From: Candidatus Poribacteria bacterium
Lineage (GTDB): Bacteria; Poribacteria; WGA-4E; UBA9662
Assembly (NCBI GenBank): GCA_002699335.1
Contig: PACG01000114.1
Span: 48,039 to 58,133 of the forward strand
Reading direction: 5' to 3'
DNA: 10,095 bases
Each line of letters opens with the position of its first letter. The first letter of the stretch is position 1. A model generated the notes under the pieces. The model saw only the letters and a program-made list of their open reading frames with translations, made no database searches and was not told where the DNA came from. Below, in pieces: positions 6,247 to 10,095 of this stretch. The position numbers and the translations under genes were made by a program.

Positions 6247-6990
6247 CTACCGATCCGCACCATCAGTGATCTGCTGTTTAAGTTCTGCTACCTTATCGCT
6301 ATATGATTGGCGGGATTCGGCCCAGGCGGATTTGTCTTGGCTGCCAGATCCAAGGAAATCGAGGATGAAACTTTCAGCCTCCATGAATCCTTGACACAAT
6401 CGTCCCACCTGACCCGCAATTTCATTGGGGATCGTCGTGACGCCATTACAGTCACCGTGTATCAGATCTCCTGGATAGACCGTGATCCCACCTACATGCA
6501 CAGGCACATTGATGTCGATAATGTGACAGTATCCGTGAGCACAGATGGTTCCGCTGGTGAAGACGGGGAAGTTAATTGCCCGCACCTGGTCCAGATCACG
6601 GCCTGTTCCCGACGTAATCAGTCCAGCACAACCGAAGTTTTTGTAGGTAGTACACATCACTTCACCAAAGGTCGCTGCGGCTGAAGGATTATCCAGATCT
6701 TGAAAAACGACGACTCTTGGGGCTGGGATGCAGTCAAACTGATGGACCTGCTCCACAATTCCGGTATAGACATCGCCGCTGCGTGGCGGTGCATAGGATC
6801 TATAAGTTGCAGTTGTGGCATAACCGACCATTGGCGGCATCTCTGGAAAGTTGGCTTGAATCTGCTGGTCCATATAGCCGGTATTTCGTGGTCGGACGTC
6901 GAACAATTCGATGGCATTGCAGATAGTCGGCGTATCCACAGCCTGGAGGAGTGCAAGTTCTTCTGCTGAGATGGTTTCAATTTGGTTCAA
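6247..6990 (-). CDS. RraA-family protein (RraA / HMG-CHA aldolase-like fold)
   Basis: The product has 247 residues. The family signature is visible. 'FGEVMCTTYKNFGCAGLITS' (108-127) corresponds to GExxxxxAxxxGxxGxVxDG. 'GTGRDLDQV' (128-136) carries the Arg-Asp pair that in class II aldolases of this fold binds substrate and divalent metal. 'FPVF' follows, then 'GDLIHGDCNGVTTIP' (174-188). Members are either RNase E inhibitors (RraA) or metal-dependent aldolases and decarboxylases acting on oxo-acids. The N-terminal region with many Tyr/Pro residues and the basic C-terminal tail fit the divergent, metabolic subgroup better than true RraA. The start is TTG at 6990, chosen because GAGGA lies 7 nt upstream and no in-frame ATG or GTG is available before an upstream stop. 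A promoter of its own lies 90-120 nt upstream. The substrate is unknown. Confidence 0.88.
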   Translation of the reverse strand: MNQIETISAEELALLQAVDTPTICNAIELFDVRPRNTGYMDQQIQANFPEMPPMVGYATTATYRSYAPPRSGDVYTGIVEQVHQFDCIPAPRVVVFQDLDNPSAAATFGEVMCTTYKNFGCAGLITSGTGRDLDQVRAINFPVFTSGTICAHGYCHIIDINVPVHVGGITVYPGDLIHGDCNGVTTIPNEIAGQVGRLCQGFMEAESFILDFLGSGSQDKSAWAESRQSYSDKVAELKQQITDGADR

Positions 6991-7000
6991 TGTTGATTCC

Positions 7001-7010
7001 TCGGATCCGA
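7001..7010. repeat. Perfect 10-bp palindrome next to the RraA-gene ribosome binding site
   Basis: TCGGATCCGA is self-complementary and touches the GAGGA Shine-Dalgarno of the RraA-family gene. It could fold the leader or be a small operator, but a palindrome of this size is not rare by chance. Confidence 0.25.
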
Positions 7011-7080
7011 CATCAGGTAGGTGTACCCTCTCATACTCCCGCTTACGATGCAGATCGGATTGATTAGATTAGCTGCCCGT

Positions 7081-7109
7081 ATTCTAAGTTGAACGACTCG
7101 GTTTGTCAA
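7081..7109 (-). promoter_or_regulatory. Sigma70-type promoter of the RraA-family gene
   Basis: The minus strand reads TTGACA (7109-7104), a 17-nt spacer, and TAGAAT (7086-7081): a perfect -35 box and a 5/6 -10 box at ideal spacing. Transcription would begin near 7074, giving a leader of about 84 nt before the TTG start. The -35 box contains the hpt stop codon (7108-7106), so the RraA-family gene can be expressed separately from tilS-hpt. Confidence 0.8.
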
Positions 7110-7633
7110 TCTTCTTCCGTTTCCAATACGCAAATGTTGGGCAGGTTTCTATACTGTTGTGCGTAGTCGAGTCCATAACCGACTACAAACCGGTCGGCAA
7201 TAGTAAAACCAACGTAATCAGCCTCGATTTTCACCCTCCGTCGAGAGGGTTTATCCAACAGGGTGCAGACTCTGAGGCTCAACGGATCTGATTTCGCCAA
7301 ATGGTTCTGTAACAGACAAAGCGATTGACCGCTGTCGATGATGTCTTCAACGACCAGGACATGGCAGTTGCTGAGATCATTGAAACCGCTGGATACGATT
7401 TCGACCTGCCTGCTCGGCTCCGTGCTATTACCGTAGCTAGAGAGTTGAATAAACTCACAACGAATCGCCAGCGGAATCTGCCGGATCAGATCGGCAAAAA
7501 AAACAGCTCCCCCTTTCAGAACACAAATCAGCGTTAGGTTCTGGCAGTCGGCATAATCGGAGACGATCTGATGACTGAGGGACTCAATCCGACGCTGAAT
7601 CTTCTGTTGAGGAATCAGAACAGTAAGGGGCAT
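7106..7633 (-). CDS. hpt: Hypoxanthine phosphoribosyltransferase
   Basis: The product has 175 residues, the normal bacterial Hpt length. It salvages hypoxanthine (and often guanine) with PRPP to give IMP or GMP in the cytoplasm. Family motifs are in order: 'LICVLKGGAVFFADL' (35-49), the flexible-loop 'SSYGNST' (65-71), the PRPP-binding loop 'VLVVEDIIDSGQSL' (92-105) with the two acidic residues, 'LLDK' (125-128), and 'VGYGLDYAQQYRNLP' (151-165). The ATG at 7633 lies inside the 3' end of tilS (50-nt overlap) and has no evident Shine-Dalgarno, so it is probably reached by translational coupling. The tilS-hpt order is common in bacteria, where ftsH often follows; here ftsH is replaced by an RraA-family gene with a separate promoter. 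Confidence 0.96.
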   Translation of the reverse strand: MPLTVLIPQQKIQRRIESLSHQIVSDYADCQNLTLICVLKGGAVFFADLIRQIPLAIRCEFIQLSSYGNSTEPSRQVEIVSSGFNDLSNCHVLVVEDIIDSGQSLCLLQNHLAKSDPLSLRVCTLLDKPSRRRVKIEADYVGFTIADRFVVGYGLDYAQQYRNLPNICVLETEED

Positions 7634-8996
7634 ACTGGATTTTCAAAACTCGCCGGGTCGTGTCTGTAATCTGTCCAATCTGACTGGTTCGATAACCGAT
7701 AATCCATAAGATGTGTTGTGAGCTATCGATTAGAATCGGCACGCTATCTCGCCGGTTTTTGGTCACCTTTTGATCTATCAAAAAGTCCTTTATTTTTTTT
7801 GAGCCGGTCATTCCAAAAGGATAAAATCGGTCTCCATTTCTACGGGTTCGAATCCACAAAGGGAGTTGAATTTGATCCAGATCAAAAATCGCTTCCGTTT
7901 TCCCGTTTGGCATCGGTTCGTCTGATCTGTCAAAAATCTGGCTGGTGATAATGCCTGAAGGAAGTTGTGTCAGATCAACGATTTGAAGCTGAAGTTCAAA
8001 TCGCTTAGGGGGATCTGGGATCGGCGTAAAACTGAATTGATCGTAAGCTCTGTGAAACTGAACCTGGTGGGGCAGTGACAATTCAGTATTGGGTCGATGA
8101 CTATGTAATAGATCTAACATCGACGCCACATGGGCAAAGTATAGGTCCACCGTTTGACCTACAATATCGGCGTAGGCATATCTCAAGATTCGCCGTTGGA
8201 TTGCCACATGGTGGTCGAGAAATTTCTGTCGATCATACCGATGCAGCGCAATTTGACACTCCTCGACAGCCTGTCGGGTTTGTTGCTGGATAAAATCCTC
8301 GTCAGTTTGCAACAGATCTGCTGTTCGGTTCAGTATCGATCGTATTTGTGGATTGTAGTTCTGTTTCAGGTCAGGAATCAATTGGTGGCGAACCTTATTC
8401 CGTAAAAACCGCAGGTCGGTATTTGATTCGTCGTGGCAGGCTATCATCCCTCGACGGTTGAGGTATGACTCAATTTCAGATCGGCTATGGCACAGCAGAG
8501 GGCGAATATATCGATCATTCCGAACGGGCAAGATACCGCCCAACCCGGAGCCCCCCGCACCGCGAAGCAGTTTCAGCAAGATAGTCTCGGCTTGGTCATC
8601 GGCCTGATGACCCAATGCAATTTTGTCGGCGTTCACTTGACCAGCAACACGGTTCAGGAATTGGTAACGCATTTGCCGTAGATTGGCCTCCATGGAGCTA
8701 AAGTTAAAGTCCAGTAGCGCCGGGGCTCGCATCTGTTCAACGATCAGTGGCAGACTGAGCTCTCTAGCTTGCTGGGCAACGAAGTAGGCTTCGTTGGTTG
8801 CGTTTGGACGCAAGCCGTGATTATAGTGGGCAATCTGAAGGTGGAATTGAAGCTGTTGACTCAGATCGGAAAGGACGTGAAGTAGGGCTAGAGAGTCCAC
8901 CCCACCAGAGACGGCGACGACCACCGTTTCTTGGTGGCGGATCATCTGGTGGTCTGCAATAAAGCGACTGGTGGTTTGCAGAAACGCGTCTGCCAT
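7584..8996 (-). CDS. tilS: tRNA(Ile)-lysidine synthetase
   Basis: The product has 470 residues, full length for TilS. It modifies C34 of the CAU anticodon of tRNA-Ile2 to lysidine using ATP and lysine, changing both its codon reading (AUA) and its aminoacylation identity. The PP-loop motif 'AVSGGVDSLALLH' (SGGVDS at 30-35) is intact. The following motifs are also present: 'HYNHGLRPNATNEAYFV', 'ALGHQADDQAETILLKLLRG', 'IRPLL', and 'DESNTDLRFLRNKVRHQLIP'. The C-terminal TilS substrate-binding domain is also present ('RTRRNGDRFYPFGMTGSKKI', 'KDFLIDQKV', 'RRDSVPILID', 'WIIGYR'). The ATG lies 11 nt after the 3' end of a CAT-anticodon tRNA on the same strand, with no clear Shine-Dalgarno. The gene is thus probably read from the tRNA transcript, and its 3' end overlaps hpt. 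It is essential in most bacteria. Confidence 0.97.
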   Translation of the reverse strand: MADAFLQTTSRFIADHQMIRHQETVVVAVSGGVDSLALLHVLSDLSQQLQFHLQIAHYNHGLRPNATNEAYFVAQQARELSLPLIVEQMRAPALLDFNFSSMEANLRQMRYQFLNRVAGQVNADKIALGHQADDQAETILLKLLRGAGGSGLGGILPVRNDRYIRPLLCHSRSEIESYLNRRGMIACHDESNTDLRFLRNKVRHQLIPDLKQNYNPQIRSILNRTADLLQTDEDFIQQQTRQAVEECQIALHRYDRQKFLDHHVAIQRRILRYAYADIVGQTVDLYFAHVASMLDLLHSHRPNTELSLPHQVQFHRAYDQFSFTPIPDPPKRFELQLQIVDLTQLPSGIITSQIFDRSDEPMPNGKTEAIFDLDQIQLPLWIRTRRNGDRFYPFGMTGSKKIKDFLIDQKVTKNRRDSVPILIDSSQHILWIIGYRTSQIGQITDTTRRVLKIQYAPYCSDSSTEDSASD

Positions 8997-9007
8997 CGAG
9001 GGTGGAG

Positions 9008-9081
9008 TGCCGGTGTGGAGACTTGAACTCCAAACCTCACGATTATGAGTCGTACGCTCTAACCAGTTGAGCTACACCGGC
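9008..9081 (-). tRNA. tRNA with CAT anticodon: elongator Met or Ile2
   Basis: A complete cloverleaf is present. The acceptor stem GCCGGTG/CACCGGC is perfect and the discriminator is A (9008). The D arm is 'GCTCAACTGGTTAGAGC'. The anticodon stem TACGA/TCGTG encloses loop CTCATAA, and the T arm is TGGAG-TTCAAGT-CTCCA. CCA is not encoded. The paired C1-G72 acceptor end rules out an initiator. The acceptor and variable parts resemble elongator tRNA-Met. The C29-G41 pair and the loop also fit tRNA-Ile2, the substrate of TilS, whose gene begins 11 nt downstream. The isotype cannot be settled by eye. Confidence 0.92.
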
Positions 9082-9111
9082 AAAAGAAAAGGGAGTTACT
9101 GATGAACTCCC
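9082..9111 (-). terminator. Intrinsic terminator hairpin between tRNA-fMet and the second CAT tRNA
   Basis: On the minus strand GGGAGTT (9111-9105), loop CATCAGT, AACTCCC (9097-9091), then TTTTCTTTT (9090-9082): a perfect 7-bp stem followed by a U-rich tract. It should end transcripts coming from tRNA-Leu/fMet. The T tract ends exactly at the 5' base of the next tRNA. Read-through would be needed for tilS-hpt unless a promoter is hidden nearby; I see none. Confidence 0.8.
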
Positions 9112-9120
9112 TAAATTGGA

Positions 9121-9193
<73 letters not shown>

Positions 9194-9214
9194 ACAAGAT
9201 CAATGAAATATCGA

Positions 9215-9304
9215 TGGTGGGCGAGAAGGGACTTGAACCCTTACGATCGTTTAATGATCGACGGATTTTAAGTCCGTTGTGTCTACCAATTCCACCACTC
9301 GCCC
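9215..9304 (-). tRNA. tRNA-Leu (TAA)
   Basis: This is a class II tRNA with the long variable arm expected for Leu. The acceptor stem is GGGCGAG/CTCGCCC and the D arm is 'GTGGAATTGGTAGACAC'. The anticodon stem ACGGA/TCCGT encloses loop CTTAAAA (anticodon TAA). The variable stem is CGATC-ATTAAAC-GATCG and the T arm is AAGGG-TTCAAGT-CCCTT. The discriminator is A, and CCA is encoded (9217-9215), unlike its two neighbours. Confidence 0.96.
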
Positions 9305-9331
9305 AGACCCAGTAGGCTGGAAATTGTAATT

Positions 9332-9353
9332 CCACCGGGGGAATTGACGGTGG
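9332..9353 (-). repeat. Inverted repeat in the tRNA leader
   Basis: CCACCG and CGGTGG (9332-9337 and 9348-9353 on the plus strand) form a 6-bp stem around the expected transcription start of the tRNA cluster. It may shape the leader or matter for 5' processing, or be incidental. Confidence 0.3.
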
Positions 9354-9355
9354 GT

Positions 9356-9385
9356 ATTTTAAGACATCCTTATAAGCCATGTCAA
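9356..9385 (-). promoter_or_regulatory. Sigma70-type promoter of the tRNA cluster
   Basis: The minus strand reads TTGACA (9385-9380), 18 nt, TAAAAT (9361-9356). It lies about 50 nt upstream of tRNA-Leu, at the right distance for a short processed leader. It is probably the main promoter for tRNA-Leu, tRNA-fMet and, by read-through, the downstream genes. Confidence 0.8.
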
Positions 9386-9450
9386 GTAATTTTTTCGATC
9401 TTGAAAAGAATCTTTGACCAAAAAACGCCACAGGAATTAAATGCCGATAC

Positions 9451-9464
9451 ATGCGTTTACGCAT
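9451..9464. repeat. Palindrome over the oxidoreductase stop codon
   Basis: ATGCGT-TT-ACGCAT is a perfect 6-bp inverted repeat with a 2-nt centre, covering the TAA stop (9459-9457). About 30 nt downstream on the minus strand there is a run of six T (9425-9420). The stem is not adjacent to it, so this is at best a weak terminator. Confidence 0.35.
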
Positions 9465-10095
9465 CAGCCGAGCCTGTTAAAAGAGGTTTCAAATAGATCC
9501 GCTTTCCATCTAACCGGTGTGAAGCGTTAGCTCCCAGTACAGCCGCTAAACTGTTCATCCCACTACTGAAACTGCTTTTCAAGATCATCTGATCGTTTCG
9601 ATTGACTGCCTCAACAAAAGTACGGCTAATCTCCTCGGTCGCGTTTTGTTGGCCGTCAACAGGCAGGACATGACGGACACCAGTTCGAGTTGGTGGTTGG
9701 TCCGTTACACTCTCGGCGTAATAGGCAACCACCTCATCTCCTTCAAACTTCAGGTGACCGTTTGTCCACAGAATACTGTTGTAGTTATCGGTATAAAAGA
9801 CTCGACGAAGTCGGGATAGTATCAGGTTGCCAATGGCACCGGTTTCGAAGCCGAATGTCACCTGATAAGCATAGGGATTATCGCCACCATCTACAATATC
9901 GGACGCATCACGCTCAATATAGTTGGCTTCCACCCAGGAGATGTCACCAGCCCAATAGCGCATTAGATCGGTTTGGTGAATTCCCGCTTCAACGACAGTC
10001 GATCCAGACCATTCAAAATTAGCGGTCCAAACCCGATTTCCAGGTCCGCCCTGTTTCTCGGTGTGTGTATGCTTGACTGAATGCCCTTCCAGGGT
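9457..10095 (-). CDS. Gfo/Idh/MocA-family oxidoreductase, C-terminal part (5' end outside the window)
   Basis: The frame is open to the window edge and supplies the last 212 residues. 'VVEAGIHQTDLMRYWAGD' is the conserved segment of the family's C-terminal alpha/beta domain, with its catalytic-site His and Asp. After it come 'VTFGFETGAIGNLILSRLRR', a beta-strand core with the usual pattern of 'F.nGaig.l', and the closing helix segment 'TFVEAVNRNDQMI' to 'LGANASHRLDGKRIYL'. The NAD(P)-binding Rossmann domain and the EKP lysine motif would lie upstream, outside the window. Such enzymes oxidise or reduce sugars, inositols or related hydroxyl compounds; the substrate is unknown. The ATG at 9963 is internal, since the family motif runs across it. 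The TAA stop lies inside a palindrome (9451-9464). Confidence 0.9.
   Translation of the reverse strand, partial: TLEGHSVKHTHTEKQGGPGNRVWTANFEWSGSTVVEAGIHQTDLMRYWAGDISWVEANYIERDASDIVDGGDNPYAYQVTFGFETGAIGNLILSRLRRVFYTDNYNSILWTNGHLKFEGDEVVAYYAESVTDQPPTRTGVRHVLPVDGQQNATEEISRTFVEAVNRNDQMILKSSFSSGMNSLAAVLGANASHRLDGKRIYLKPLLTGSADA

Noticed and set aside
9336..9351. String GGGGGAATTGACGG resembling a conserved 16S rRNA segment
   Set aside because: Only about 11 bases agree and flanking sequence is unrelated; it is the leader of the tRNA cluster.

Overview
The window reads as chromosomal DNA of a Gram-negative-type bacterium. It encodes an Omp85-type outer-membrane barrel, a degraded lipoprotein with a lipobox, and a degraded protein with a FlgD-like C-terminal end ('SETRKMAILK', then stop). 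That last signature, together with a Gfo/Idh/MocA oxidoreductase and an RraA-family protein, would fit Candidatus Poribacteria or a related uncultured lineage. This placement is an inference from family flavour, not from a marker gene.

The left part (1-6240) is a decaying accessory region. It opens with the 3' part of a broken IS30-family transposase (3-391) and about 370 bp with only small open frames. An intact 650-residue outer-membrane protein follows (766-2718), which joins a DUF4097-like beta-repeat N-terminus to an Omp85 C-terminal barrel. After 390 bp of unexplained, partly structured DNA come two minus-strand pseudogenes: a FlgD-like C-terminal fragment (3111-3259) and a META/HslJ lipoprotein (3316-3851). 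Next is an intact MATE efflux gene (5258-3966, minus), preceded by and overlapping a 58-residue ORF with a very strong Shine-Dalgarno. Divergent from these is an arsenite methyltransferase remnant (5570-6014) that has lost its SAM-binding core and carries a terminal frameshift.

The right part (6247-10095) is compact and lies entirely on the minus strand. In transcription order it holds a Gfo/Idh/MocA oxidoreductase cut by the window edge, a consensus-like sigma70 promoter, tRNA-Leu(TAA), initiator tRNA-fMet(CAT), an intrinsic terminator hairpin, a second CAT tRNA (elongator Met or Ile2), tilS, hpt overlapping the 3' end of tilS by 50 nt, and an RraA-family gene with a TTG start. The RraA gene has its own near-consensus promoter, whose -35 box overlaps the hpt stop codon.

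The functional logic of the right part is translation and nucleotide housekeeping: tRNAs, the tRNA-Ile2 lysidine synthetase TilS, and the purine-salvage enzyme Hpt. The left part records several independent gene losses around two surviving membrane-protein genes. I see no CRISPR array, rRNA or intact mobile element, and nothing that clearly amounts to a new multi-gene system. The most unusual intact items are the DUF4097-Omp85 fusion and the small ORF coupled to the MATE gene.
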